From positions 8,503 to 34,182 of the forward strand of contig JAIPMN010001751.1 of assembly GCA_020650975.1 (NCBI GenBank): 25,680 nucleotides of DNA, written 5' to 3'. Position numbers and translations under genes: made by a program. Below, one piece after another: positions 1 through 9,238 of the stretch. Numbering within the stretch: position 1 is the first letter of the stretch; every line of letters starts with the position of its first letter. The notes beneath the pieces are model-generated. The model was not told the origin of the DNA. It was given only the letters and a program-made list of their open reading frames with translations, and did not search any database. The stretch comes from Apostichopus californicus. Taxonomy: Eukaryota > Echinodermata > Holothuroidea > Aspidochirotida > Stichopodidae.

Positions 1-514
1 CCCCCCCCCCCCCCCCCCCATTATTGGATAGGCTTATAAGTATACTGAAACCAAACCAAAGTTGAGTATTTTCATTTTCTTGCTTATCATCAAGTAAATG
101 TACTTGAAAACATATTTTGCCATGAAGATCTTTGGCAAGCTGAACAATTCCCAGTGTTTGTTGACCAACTGTTTCAATCTTTGCACATGTATATATAATG
201 GAACTTCCCATGTGTGTAGACATTTGCAAGCTTTACAGAGCTGTGTTTCTCTTTGCTAAAATTATATAAAAAACAAATTATTCTAGTGTCATTTCCTTAT
301 AACGGAAATGGTTTGTATTTGAAGCATTATGAAAATACAGTGATACTGAACTGAATTCATATAAAATTGAGATTCAGTCAGCCATGTGACAGATTGTATT
401 TGCTTTTCTTGTTGCCTGGTCCTATGGTTGCATGGTTTGTATTTCACAAATAGAAGAGAGTAAGCTTAGAAGATTGAAAGAGACAATGACTTTTGCAGTT
501 ACTCATTTACCAAC
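1..514. other. Part of STK11 intron 6; no exon seen
   Basis: This stretch lies downstream of exon 6 of the minus-strand kinase. I looked on the minus strand for the next conserved segment, which in human reads like MLEYEPAKRF, and found no match. The next exon is therefore probably to the left of the window. The first 19 bases are an uninterrupted C run, which is either a homopolymer in the genome or an assembly edge artefact. A short hairpin around CATTTCC...GGAAATG near 291-310 is the only local structure I noticed. Confidence 0.6.
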
Positions 515-642
515 CTGCAAGGAGACTGGCCAGAAGTGATGGGATATCCTTAGGCATAGTAAAAACACCTGTGCCAATGTTTTCAAATAATCTGTAAATG
601 TTGTCACCTTCAAAGGGAAACTTGCCAGTTGTGATATTGAAT
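515..642 (-). CDS. STK11: STK11/LKB1 kinase, exon 6 (C-lobe)
   Basis: This is a coding exon of the liver kinase B1 orthologue, a master kinase that works with STRAD and MO25 to activate AMPK-family kinases. The exon is 128 nt and runs from acceptor CTCCAG to donor GTTGGT. It starts with the third base of a Leu codon shared with exon 5 and ends on the first base of a Gly codon. The translation begins [20 protein letters not shown] and ends with PSLLASLLA. It aligns without gaps to human [20 protein letters not shown] and the rest of that exon (42 full codons in both). It covers kinase subdomain X and following helices. The region after ENIGTG differs more from human than the front half. The reading frame is intact. 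The human comparison is from memory. Confidence 0.93.
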
Positions 643-1026
643 CTGGAGATAGAAAGGAAACTCATGCTAAAGAAGATGTTAAAGGTTCCAAAACAACATG
701 AAATACCCTAGATGACTGTTTTTTCAAGTAGTGACCTAGTTGGGCCGTAGCCCAGACTGGGCCAGTCAGCGTGGAAGGACTGTGCTAAAACATTTACCAA
801 GACCTCTATACACAGTAGAGCGAGAGTGCAGTTGTTGTGGAGACACCTGTACCCTACAAACAAATAGCCAACTTGAAGCTAAAGCCTGTTAAAATATTAG
901 ATACGGTGCTGTGTTCGAACATTTGCAAATGCATAGATTAGGTATGTGGGAAAGTGTTTAACTTAGGCTGGACAAAGGTTACATAAAGTGGAGCAAAGTA
1001 AATCAGTATATCTAAAATTCACTTAC
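643..1026 (-). other. STK11 intron 5 (GT-AG, 384 nt)
   Basis: The minus-strand donor GTAAGT (1026-1021) follows exon 5, and the acceptor TTTCTATCTCCAG ends at 643. Both are ordinary major-spliceosome signals. Nothing else is recognisable inside. The plus-strand stretch at 740-860 is more GC-rich than its surroundings but shows no coding pattern. Confidence 0.85.
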
Positions 1027-1163
1027 AGTGTGATTCCTGAAGACCAAACATCAACTTTGTATCCTGAGAAAGAATCCAATCCATTTGCAATCTCTGGAGG
1101 CTGGAATGCTGGAGAGCCTTGGCTGGTACGACAAGTATCGTCTTTAGCAAAGTAATCAAGGCG
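1027..1163 (-). CDS. STK11: STK11/LKB1 kinase, exon 5 (activation loop and P+1)
   Basis: This exon is 137 nt, starts in phase 0 after TTCTGCAG and ends two bases into a Leu codon before GTAAGT. It encodes [20 protein letters not shown], then [20 protein letters not shown] and SSGITL. Human LKB1 exon 5 is also 137 nt and reads [20 protein letters not shown] and onward. The segment covers the rear of the activation loop, the P+1 loop and the start of helix F. The usual kinase APE is PPE here, as in LKB1 orthologues, and the structural Asp of subdomain IX is in KVDVWSSG. The first residues after the exon junction are the least conserved. No stops or frameshifts are present, so the exon looks functional. 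Confidence 0.95.
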
Positions 1164-1659
1164 CTGCAGAACAAAAAATCAGAATATATACAAGGTTGAA
1201 GATTACACATCAATGGACAACTACAGAAGTTTGTACACTCACATGTGAACATGCCCCAATGCCTGATAATCTTGTCCCAATCCTCCTTTCAATGATAATG
1301 TTGAGCAGGTAAAGTACTGTAGTAATAACACTCAGCTCATCTATGGTTTCTTTGTTTTAATGATACTTTCTATAAGAAAGCTGTTAGTCAGAGTGAAGAT
1401 GTTAGTCAGAGCATGGAGCTAAGTGTGTGAGAGTACAGAATCATAAAACAAATTATAATAAATATTTAAAGCCTTCTATGCCAAGTATCAATTTCCATTC
1501 TTGAAATTCTGTGTTTACAAGCTAGAGCTAAATCCTGTATGGTCACACCAACATGAATATTTAGTAACAGAAACATGTCGAATCTGACATTATTATCAGG
1601 AAACGTTAAGGAGGAATTCTACTTTTTAATTTATCCAAGTCTCACTCACTCAGTAATAC
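1164..1659 (-). other. STK11 intron 4, 3' part outside the LINE
   Basis: This intron sequence lies between exon 5 and the LINE. I see no exon, RNA gene or clear repeat. The LINE's 5' limit is uncertain because it is truncated, so some bases before 1660 may belong to it. The string ACATTATTATCAGG near 1587-1600 weakly resembles ACACTATTATGACA at the LINE's 3' edge. It could be a decayed target duplication, but I would not rely on it. Confidence 0.5.
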
Positions 1660-1662
1660 AGC

Positions 1663-1944
1663 ATGGCTACAAAGCACTTCAAAACATATCATTATCAGTG
1701 TCGTCTAGCATCAACTTGTGCTAAAGTTTTCATCTGTAGTCTATTGCCAAGATTTGACAACAAGGTTCAGTCACATAAGTTGGTAACTTTGAATGGTTTC
1801 TTGCATAGTCTGTGTTCTGACTTAAGCTTCACATTTGTTGACATGTGGTCATGTTTGCAGGGTAGAAGGGATTTGTTTGCCAGGGATGGGTTGCACTTAC
1901 TTAATACTGGGCCTCGTTGTTTGGTAGGATGGTGAATTACTCTG
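1663..1944 (+). pseudogene. LINE-borne SGNH esterase-like C-terminal fragment
   Basis: The reading frame contains AKVFICSLLPRFDNKVQ, then LNGFLHSLCSDLSFTFVDMW and finally RRDLFARDGLHLLNTGPRC. This order (V-x-I-S-LLPR, N-x2-L-x3-C, FVD, then LF-x-RDGLHL) is that of the last third of SGNH/GDSL esterase domains carried by CR1-type LINEs. The DGLHL motif holds the Asp and His of the catalytic triad. The N-terminal block with the GDS serine is absent, so the fragment cannot be an active esterase. It lies directly 5' of the endonuclease segment in the same orientation, as expected in these elements. Confidence 0.72.
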
Positions 1945-2114
1945 TTGAACAGCTATGTATAAACTAAATTGGGGGGCGATGGGGGCAGGCATAAATTTGA
2001 TAAGGATTATGTTTCTAGTGGAGGTGCTTATAGGTGTTTTGCAAGCAAAGAAAGTGATAGTCATAGTTCTAACATTATCAGGAGGCATGCTAAGGTTCAT
2101 AGTTTTAGGGATAA

Positions 2115-2589
2115 GCTGAAGATTGTCTTTACCAATTCTAGAAGTATTTGTAAAATTTTGCTAAATTTACTGTTCTTCTTGAGGATCTGAAACCTGATGT
2201 GTTTGGTATCACCGTATCTTGGTTAAGGGAGGACATTGATAGTGCTGAGGTTTCTCACCCGGGGTATGTTGTGTATCGTCAGGACAGGAGGGAATACTCA
2301 TTATGGTATTGGCGGTGGAGTTTTACTGTATGTTAGGGATGACATTGTAAGTGTTGAGAAATCTCAGTTGCAAGGTTCTTTTGTAAGTTCTGTCTAGTGC
2401 AAGTTGTCCACAGACAACTTCAAGAGGTCCAGTGATGTTATAACTATTGGTGTTGTTTACCATCCTCCTAACAGCAGCAAAGATAACGATGTCTTGCTGT
2501 TTGATTCAGTTAGAAAGGCTGCTAAAGGTGATGTTGTTATACTTGGGGACTTTAATTTTCCTGACATTAATTGGATAGATGGTCCCAGT
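2115..2589 (+). pseudogene. LINE endonuclease (EEP family), first part, frameshifted
   Basis: The start resembles the usual LKIVFTNSRSI entry of CR1-type endonucleases. After a frameshift it continues LEDLKPDVFGITVSWLRED and HPGYVVYRQDR. It shifts again near 2290 to GIGGGVLLYVRDDIVSVEK, and then reads VITIGVVYHPPNSSKDN and GDVVILGDFNFPDINW. GDFNFPDINW is the hallmark catalytic block of LINE endonucleases (the Asp-x-Asn). The reading is cut at 2589 by the hAT insertion and resumes at 3974. At least three frame changes and stops show that it is not functional. Confidence 0.85.
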
Positions 2590-3973
2590 TAGTTTTGCAC
2601 CGATATCACCAATATCGGTTTGGCCGATATCCGATATTATCATCCCAATATCGGTCCGATACCGATACGATACCGATATTTTTTAACAGACAAAATAAAG
2701 GCAAAATCGTACTTTTAGTCATGCATACATTCACAAATAAATCTTCAAGTTAACAACAAAATATGTTGTTTTGTTTTCCATTTGTCCTAAGTTGAAAAGA
2801 ACAACTTCTTTCCTGGTTTTGAAAAAGAGAATGGTAATTGAAATCCAACCGGAATCTTTTTCACTGCAGCGCTGCACACGATAATAAAATGGACGCAGTA
2901 AATGTGAGCCTTAACATCATAAAGACTTACAAGTAGCTACAGTGTTAACGTATGCTTGCAAAATTGCATCTTAATTTGGTTACGAACTGTCGATCACAAT
3001 GTAAAAGTTATAATAAATTAAAAATGACAGTTGCAGGCTACGTTTCAAATATCAAACTGGAACATTCAGCAAGACTACTATGTGAAGCATCGATGGTATT
3101 CAACCGTGAAACTACCTACCACACAAGTTCAAAGAATAAGTACAACATCCTTCTTCTAAACACTCTATGTAATGTATTAACCATGGCTTCTACAACGGAA
3201 TACCAATTGCGCACATTCCTGGAACAACAGGTGAATTTATTAGCGAGCCCCTGGGAAAACCCGCCATTCGGGGACATGTGACAGCTCACATTTTTCAACA
3301 CACCTCAGACAGAGGTAAACATTGGTTAGTGGAAAAGTCGAGCCCCAGACGTAAAGAAATACTGTTGTGTGACGTAGTCTACTTCAACGTAAGATGAATG
3401 GCGATTGGTCAGTACAATCTGTTGGAACGTTTCATTTAGACTGAGGTAACAATAAAGTTTGACTGTCTATACTTTCAAAATGATATTCAGATTTTGACTG
3501 ACAGTCACCGCTTCGCGCGCCCCATGCATGCACGATCCGAAGAGCTAGCTAGCTGTACTGAACTGTGCATCATGTTCAAGGTTAAACGGAGGCCTTCGAG
3601 AAAATGAATGGTTAGTACAGTGTATATATGCTGCACTAATGCTGTGTGTAGGCCAAGGTTCACGAAGGTCATTGGTTATATTCGCGCGCCGTAGACGTGT
3701 TTTTAGAGGTTACGGAGGGTCAGGTTTCCATGGATATTAATCGAAAATGAATCTTGAGTTTAACTGACGCTAAGGAAATGGATCGTCTTGGGCAGATTAA
3801 CAAATCATTGCAAGTATAAAGAAGTAGCTCTGCTGTGAAAAAAAAAGTTCAATATCGGTTTGCTGTTATCGGCAATTAGGCAAAATTTTACCGATACCGA
3901 TATGCTGCCGATATTGCAAATATTGGCCGATACCGATATTGAAAACGATTATCGTAGCAACACTAGTCCCAGT
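2582..3973. repeat. 8-bp target-site duplication pair GTCCCAGT
   Basis: GTCCCAGT occurs immediately left of the hAT element (2582-2589) and again immediately right (3966-3973). Both copies lie in the coding sequence of the LINE endonuclease, between the codons for IDGP and SSRKGNN. The duplication fixes the element ends to the base. Confidence 0.92.
2590..3965. mobile_element. Non-autonomous hAT-type DNA transposon (1376 bp)
   Basis: The left end reads TAGTTTTGCACCGATA and the reverse complement of the right end reads TAGTGTTGCTACGATA, giving imperfect terminal inverted repeats of about 16 bp. The element is flanked by a perfect 8-bp duplication GTCCCAGT (2582-2589 and 3966-3973), the hallmark of hAT transposition. 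Both subterminal regions are crowded with CCGATA/TATCGG motifs (about 2600-2680 and 3850-3940), which in other hAT elements bind the transposase. Removing the element and one duplication restores the LINE endonuclease reading across the junction. No transposase is recognisable. An open frame at 2952-3281 (109 codons) has no similarity I know. The element is younger than the LINE. Confidence 0.9.
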
Positions 3974-4150
3974 AGTAGGAAGGGTAATAACTTTCTAGCT
4001 ATTGTGCAAGATTGCTTTTTACATCAACATGTTACTTTCCTTACTAGGGGGATAACATCCTGGATCTTGTCTTGAGTTCTGATCCAAGCAATGTTGTTGA
4101 TTTGACGGGTCTGCGATCATAATATACTAGCTTTTGATGTTGTTTGCAAG
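3974..4150 (+). pseudogene. LINE endonuclease, second part after the hAT insertion
   Basis: Just past the duplicated site the frame reads SSRKGNNFLAIVQDCFLHQH and then VTFLTRG. A one-base shift then gives NILDLVLSSDPSNVVDLT. This matches the end of CR1-type endonuclease domains, where a conserved LDLVL/LDLVF segment precedes the serine-histidine block (here about LRS and N/H at 4110-4125, disrupted). It completes the domain begun at 2115. Confidence 0.8.
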
Positions 4151-4499
4151 GTCGTAAATTCTGTTAGCAAGGAAAAAGTCCCTGATTTTTCGAAAAACAG
4201 ATATAGAGGCAATTGAAACTTTACTAAAAGGTACAGATTGGACTAATTTGTTTGGAGATATGAGTGCTTCTCAGTCTTGGATTTGTTTAGCTGATAAGTT
4301 AACGGTCATTATGGTAAATCCTGTTCCGTGGAAGAATCATTGTTGTAAAAGCAGTATGTCTTCCTGGATGAATAAGAAAGTTAGATGTGCAATAAGGCAA
4401 AATCGTAGAATGTGGAAGTTGTTTAGGAGGACTAATTCTGAATCTCTTTAGGCCAAGTTCAAAATTCATCAGCTGAAGGTAGAAAGCTTAGTCTCTGAT

Positions 4500-5600
4500 G
4501 CAAACTTGAATTTTGAAAATAACATTGCCTTAAATATTAAGGATAACCCAAAGGCCTTCTTTTCTTATGTCAGGTCAAAGCAGAAAGTTAAAGATGCCGT
4601 TGTTTCTCTCAGGGCACAACAGGCAGATGATATAGTTACTGATGGTCAGGATCTTGCAGATCATTTTGAACAACTGTTTTGTGTCTGTTTTTACAAGGGA
4701 AGATATGAGTAGTATTCCAGATTTTCAGGGGGGAAGTGATGGTCCTAAACTGGATATGGTCTTTAAGGAGCTGCTTTGTCTAAATGTTTCTAAAAGCTTC
4801 TGGACCTGATGCAATCCAATCTATATTTGTTGAAGACTTTTGCACACCATTTCTGCGTTCCACTCTCATTGGTTTTTAGTAAATTTATGAATGAAGGTTA
4901 TGTTCCTAAGGACTGGAGATGTGCTAATATTACCCCAATTTTCAAGAAGGGTGATAAGTCTAAGCCTATAGCCCCCGTTAGTCTCAATAGTGTTGTTTGT
5001 AAGGTCATGGAGTCTATTGTTAAAAAGTCTATGGTCAGTCACTTCAGTAGTCAGTCTTTGATCAGAGAGTCTCAACATGGCTTTTGTAAAAAAAAAGGCT
5101 TTGTCTCACTGATAATCGTGAGTTTATGGAAGATGTAACAAGCTCACTGAATAGGCAGATAATGTAGATGTTGTGTTCCTGGATTTCCAGAAGGCCTTTG
5201 ATAAAGTTCCCCACCAGCATCTTTTACTTAGGCTGAAGAGTATGGGTGTCAATGGGAATTTACTGTCTTGGATCGAGAATTGGCTTGGTAAAAGGAAACA
5301 GAGGGTGGTAATTATAGGCTGTGCTTCTTCTTGGCAGGACGTTACTAGTGGGGTTCATCAAGGGTCTGTTTTGGGTCCCTTGTTGTTTGTTGCCTATATA
5401 AATGACATTAAAGGAGATATTTTGTGTACAGCTAAGAAGTTTGCTGATGACACGAAACTGTATTCTGAGGTCTCTTCCAAATGCAATTCTGAGAAATTTC
5501 AAACGTATTTGGATAAGGTTTTTCCTGGTCTCAGGGTTGGCAAATGCTTTTTAATATTGATAAATGCAAGGTGATGCATATTGGTAGTAGTAACCACAAG
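4500..5600 (+). pseudogene. LINE reverse transcriptase domain, degenerate
   Basis: The thumb-proximal linker reads NPKAFFSYVRSKQKVKD and DLADHFEQLF at 4540-4680. The frame is then broken until SGPDAIQ (about 4800-4820) and PLSLVFSKFMNEGYVPKDW (about 4860-4920). ANITPIFKKGDKS, LNSVVCKVMESIVKKSM and SQHGF follow. The catalytic core is in the frame from 5173: motif A FLDFQKAFDKVPH, motif B GVHQGSVLGPLLFVAYIND, and motif C FADD at 5440-5451. The three catalytic aspartates are therefore still readable although the whole is broken into several frames. No functional enzyme can be made from this copy. Confidence 0.9.
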
Positions 5601-6235
5601 TAAACCTACAATCTTAATGGTGAGGAATTACAGGAGGTCTTTGTTGAAAGAGACCTAGGTATCTACATTGACTCATCTCTGCAACCTTCTAAACATTGTC
5701 TCGAAGCTGCTATAAGAGGTAATAGGTATTTAGGTATGATCAAGAGGAACTTCAGTTTTCTGAAAGAGAACATAGTTGTTAGGCATTATAAGCAGTTGGT
5801 TAAGCCTTATCTGGAGTATGCTGTGCAGGCTTGGAACCCACATTTTGCTAAGGATAAGGAAGTACTTGAAAAGGTCTAGAGGGAGGGCTACTAGGATGAT
5901 TAGTTCCCTAAAGGGTGTTCCTTATTATAGGTGGTTACAGCTGTTGAATCTCACCACACTGGAGCTTAGGAGGTTACGTGGTGACTTGATTCAGGTTTTC
6001 AAGATTGTGCATGGTTTTGACAATTTACCATTCACTGACTTTTTCATGTTTGCTAATAGTAGTTGTACCAGAGGTCATTGTCTTAAACTCCAAAAGTCAC
6101 AAAGTAGGATTCATATTCGGCATAACTTTTTTCTAATAAGGTTGTGAATGAGTGCCTGAGAAAGTTGTACTTGCAAGTAGTGTGAATGGGTTCAAGAATG
6201 CTTTGGACAAGCACTTTAAGCATTGTAATCAGGTC
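5601..6235 (+). pseudogene. LINE C-terminal domain, CR1/L2 group, degenerate
   Basis: The recognisable blocks are RDLGIYIDSSLQPSKHC, AAIRGNRYLGMIKRNF, HYKQLVKPYLEYAVQAWNPH, ATRMISSLKGVPYYRWLQLL and TLELRRLRGDLIQVFKI. This series (DLGV-x-D, N/A-x3-LG-x-I-R, LVRP-LEY-x-W-P, ATK-I, RL-x2-L-x-L-x-LE-RR-RGDLI) is the standard post-RT region of CR1-like LINEs. A TAG at 5877-5879 interrupts it where Gln is usual, and there are frame changes after 6130. It ends with VNGFKNALDKHF, the usual last helix before the 3' untranslated part. Confidence 0.85.
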
Positions 6236-6332
6236 TGAGTGTTTAAGTCTTCAGTTTTTTCCTCTCCTATAGGGTCCTTGATGGGGACTTGAGTGTCCCT
6301 CCTGGTCCATTTTCCCTACTAAACTAAACTAA

Positions 6333-7128
6333 CACTATTATGACAAGTATGAACTCAAACTGACTTATGGTTCTTGAGATTTCGTGTTTGCAAGCTTAGG
6401 TGCCACATGCAAACACAATATACAGACACGCACACACAAAAATAATACTCATGCTAACTTGATTAGAGAGATTCCTGTGGCTTCCGCATAGCAAGCAAAA
6501 CTTAACAAACTTTTGTGAAAGGAATTAGATGAAACAAGCCTTTGTTGTTTATCAGTATGTTCCTACAGTGCTAATGACATGCAAATTTATGTATGTGCTG
6601 AGCTATTTTGTACAGCAGTACTATGGGTGACTGTAATCTTCCTATCATATGTGTTATTTTAGAAAGGAATAACAAGGAATAACAATAAAATGCAAAGAGA
6701 CATGAACTAAGGCAAATACATGTTGTCATTACCTTCCAACTTTCCTTCTATTGCAAATATTTACCTCCTGAAGACTTTTTTTTAAAACTAGACTGACACT
6801 ATCAAACCATGTTACATTTTCTTTTTAGACTATACTGTATAATGGCGGATGTTAATCATGGTAACCATAACGAAAGACAACCCAGCACTATCTGGAAGAA
6901 ATTAGATGCAGATGATCTGTGTGGTCTATGATATTCAGCATCACAGTAACAGTTTTGATAGGGTATAGGCCATGTATAACAATAGACTGTAGATCTCTCA
7001 TGCTAATCAGGAAGTGTGTGCTTCTGTGTAAAGCAACAGGGGTTTGCAGCCTGCATGTTACAAATGACTAGCTAATTTAATATTTCATTAAAATGACACT
7101 AAGTCATATAACAAAGTGTCAAACATAC
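6333..7128 (-). other. STK11 intron 4, 5' part outside the LINE
   Basis: This is AT-rich intron sequence between the LINE tail and exon 4. A 30-codon plus-strand frame starting at 6842 (MADVNHGNHNERQ) opens with an ATG but has no known match and no splice context I could trust. The donor GTATG (7128-7124) marks the intron start. I see nothing else. Confidence 0.6.
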
Positions 7129-7261
7129 CTCAGCAACACCGAAGTCAGATATCTTCAGAATACCACCAGTGGTTAATAGCAGATTGCTGGGTTTAATGTC
7201 TTTATGTATTGTACCCTGACTGTGTAAGTATTCCAAACCATCCATGAGTTGACACATGTAG
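7129..7261 (-). CDS. STK11: STK11/LKB1 kinase, exon 4 (catalytic and DFG loops)
   Basis: This exon is 133 nt, begins with the third base of a Gly codon after ATCGCCAG and ends in phase 0 before GTATG. It encodes [20 protein letters not shown], then [20 protein letters not shown] and GVAE. It therefore contains the catalytic loop HKDIKPSN (proton-acceptor Asp, Lys and Asn present) and the magnesium-binding Asp of DFG. Human LKB1 has DLG at this place and PGN for PSN. The phenylalanine here matches the general kinase consensus. The length and both phases equal those of human exon 4. The open reading frame continues past the donor for several codons, but the splice signal and the next exon fix the end. 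Confidence 0.96.
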
Positions 7262-7640
7262 CTGGCGATGAAGAAAAAAAACATTGCTAACAGCTTTGTT
7301 CTCTCCGATTGAAATAACACAGGAGAGAGATGCAAAATACAAATTTTGCCTTGCATATTAAAACCAACACATATCTTGCAGTATAATGAATCCTTTCAAA
7401 TAATCTTGATTATAAGGGTCCACCATCTGTTCACCATAAGAAGTCATTCCTTAAAAAACATGGATTGGAAAAATATGTCCATAATCTTAATAAAGTAACA
7501 TACAAATTTATTATTTCCTGTGAGTTGGCACTGTGACAGTTTTCTAACTTCTAATCATACAAGCTATTCACTGGAACTGATCTTTTTCTACATATGGTTA
7601 CTGTTTTACATTGTAACTTTTACCCAGATAATCTACCTAC
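7262..7640 (-). other. STK11 intron 3 (GT-AG, 379 nt)
   Basis: The donor GTAGGT (7640-7635) follows exon 3, and the acceptor TTCTTCATCGCCAG ends at 7262. It is a short major-class intron in the same position as human intron 3. I recognise nothing inside it. Confidence 0.85.
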
Positions 7641-7730
7641 CCATGCGCCTGCCATTCCGGAAAATTCTTTCCTTGAGCTGTGTCCAGCATCTCCTGTAGT
7701 CCTCCCACACAATATTCCATGAACAGATAC
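7641..7730 (-). CDS. STK11: STK11/LKB1 kinase, exon 3 (hinge and helix D)
   Basis: This 90-nt exon encodes [20 protein letters not shown] and KNFPEWQAH, with a shared Met codon at the front and a shared Gly codon at the back. It covers strand 5, the hinge (MEYCVGG, human MEYCVCG) and helix D (LQEMLD). Human exon 3 is also 90 nt with 29 full codons. The exon is preceded not by AG but by AC (7732-7731). This would look like an error were it not for the minor-class intron signals described separately. The donor GTAGGT directly follows CATGG. The exon looks intact. Confidence 0.94.
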
Positions 7731-7740
7731 GTAATTAGTG

Positions 7741-7750
7741 GTTAAGGCAA
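7741..7750 (-). promoter_or_regulatory. U12 branch-point sequence TTGCCTTAAC
   Basis: The minus-strand sequence TTGCCTTAAC differs from the U12 branch consensus only at one early position. The branch adenosine would be position 7742. Its distance of 11 nt to the AC splice site falls in the tight window the minor spliceosome requires. Confidence 0.9.
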
Positions 7751-8892
7751 AGGCATGTTATCAAATTCTACTGTCTTATTTTAAAAGCTGTTGAATTTCT
7801 GACAAATGCAAAGAACGTGGACCTGAAGGTAACTGATCATCTTCTGTATCCCTTACCTTTACCATCAGATTTGATCATGGCTCTATGATCATGTCAAATC
7901 CTTGGAGTCTGACATAAACCTCCACTGCAAACCTCTACTACAAACTCCACCGACCATGGTAATAGCCAAATACATACCAAAAGCCTTGTTAACTGGCAAA
8001 AGCATACATTACAAGTAAAGAGCATGTTAGGGGCATAGGCATAATCAAGTCATGAATGCCTTGTCTTGGCCATCTATATAGACCTGTTTCAAGTTATCAA
8101 CACTCCCAAAGATAGTCTAAACACTAGCCAAGAGTGCATAAGGGAAGCTGGGTCCGGACCGGTGGATATATCTGCAGCTATAATGAGCACAGCCACAAGC
8201 AGATAATGAGTCACCCTTGAGTGCTCACTGTCTCCAAACTACCCTCCAAGCTATACAGTTACATTCAGCGCCACAGTCAAGCTTTTACATAGCCAATTTG
8301 AACACAATAGCAAGTTGAACAAAAGAGCACTCTTAATTAAGAGTCAAAAGGTATGCAAACGCTCTAAAGATAGTGTGTTCATAGTATATAAATGCCTTAT
8401 ATTTCCTTCTGAAAGGGCAAAACTTCTGTGAAAATAATTAAGGAGATGTGAATCAATACTGCAGGATTCTAAAAAGCTAATTTTCTTGTTTGACCAGTCG
8501 GCCAAATGGGTACAATAACTTTTGTTGCCTTTTTGCAAGTACAAGTTTCCTGGATTTATAAGATTAACAATATAACTTCTTGTACACCTGCACATTAGCG
8601 TGAACCTGAGGCTAACATACTGAAGGCTCTAACATAATCCTACATGTGGAGAACAAGACCTTAACTCCCTAGCAGGTGAAAAAAATTGGTTGACTGTATT
8701 TTTTTTTTTTTAGCCAGCTAGTAACCATCATTGGTGAGAAAAACTTACATATAGGCTTACGCTATACTCGCCGAAAGTCCAGCCTTATGGAGGAAAAAAT
8801 GAGGCACTTCTTTCGATCGCGTTACAACATAATAACATAATGAGAGCAGTCTTGTCTAACCTGCTCAACTTGAATTGCAAATAATCTTGAAC

Positions 8893-9238
8893 TAAAATTC
8901 TCACCGAACACTGTCACTAATATCTGTAACCATGTGGCAGCCTAACAACACACTAAGTCAATGGTAAAATCAAGCCTAACCATCTGTTTATTCGCTGAAA
9001 TTGTGTCGCAGTTAGCTCTGGCTAAAATTCTCGCTGAATAATGTCTTATATTTCTAGCCACGAGGCAGCCTAACAACACACTAAGTCAATGGTAAAATCA
9101 AGCCTAACTATTTGTTTATTAGCTGAAATTGTGTCGCATTTAGCTCGCACTAAACTTCTCATCGAATAATGTCTTATATTCTAACCATGTGGCAGCCTAA
9201 CAACACACTTAGTCAATGGGAAATTCAAGCCTAACCAC
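8893..9238. repeat. 129-bp minisatellite, about 2.7 copies
   Basis: Copies begin at 8893, 9023 and 9151 (unit 128-130 bp), each starting TAAA-TTCTC and containing GGCAGCCTAACAACACAC followed by TAGTCAATGG-AAA-TCAAGCCTAAC. The third copy stops after GCCTAACCA. Copies differ by scattered substitutions, so the array is not brand new. It lies wholly inside the U12 intron. Confidence 0.92.

Larger units (their letters stand above)
1660..6332 (+). mobile_element. CR1-like non-LTR retrotransposon (LINE), degenerate and 5'-truncated
   Basis: A plus-strand LINE copy sits antisense inside STK11 intron 4. In order it shows the C-terminal part of an SGNH-esterase-like segment, an apurinic-type endonuclease, a reverse transcriptase with motif A FLDFQKAFDKV, motif B SGVHQGSVLGPL and motif C FADDTKLY, and the C-terminal block typical of CR1/L2-group elements (RRATRMISSL after repair of one stop, then LTTLELRRLRGDLIQVFKI). 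The tail ends in a short CTAAA-type tandem repeat near 6317-6332, as expected for CR1-like elements that end in short repeats rather than poly(A). Many frameshifts and stops make it dead. A hAT element interrupts it at 2590-3965. The clade call (CR1 rather than L2) rests on the esterase and the tail. Confidence 0.88.

Noticed and set aside
1-19. Poly-C run as a biological element
   Set aside because: It touches the window edge and could be an assembly or trimming artefact. Nothing around it supports a function.
1-514. STK11 exon 7
   Set aside because: No reading on the minus strand resembles the MLEYEPAKRF segment.
6842-6931. Short plus-strand frame starting MADVNHGNHNERQ as a gene start
   Set aside because: Only about 30 codons, no known similarity, and no convincing splice donor. 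Kept only as a curiosity in the intron 4 note.
7099-7356. Minus-strand 85-codon open frame starting with MQGKICIL as a small kinase gene
   Set aside because: Only its centre (exon 4) is coding. Both ends read into introns 3 and 4 past clear splice sites.
7731-7732. AC in place of AG before exon 3, possibly a sequencing error or pseudogene
   Set aside because: The matching AT donor with the full U12 consensus, the branch site at correct distance and the conserved frame explain it as an AT-AC intron.
8344-8595. Minus-strand 83-codon frame in the U12 intron
   Set aside because: Low-complexity composition, no motif, and no splice context linking it to the kinase.
8893-9238. CRISPR-like array
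   Set aside because: The 129-bp unit repeats in full without unique spacers, and the context is an animal intron, so it is a minisatellite.
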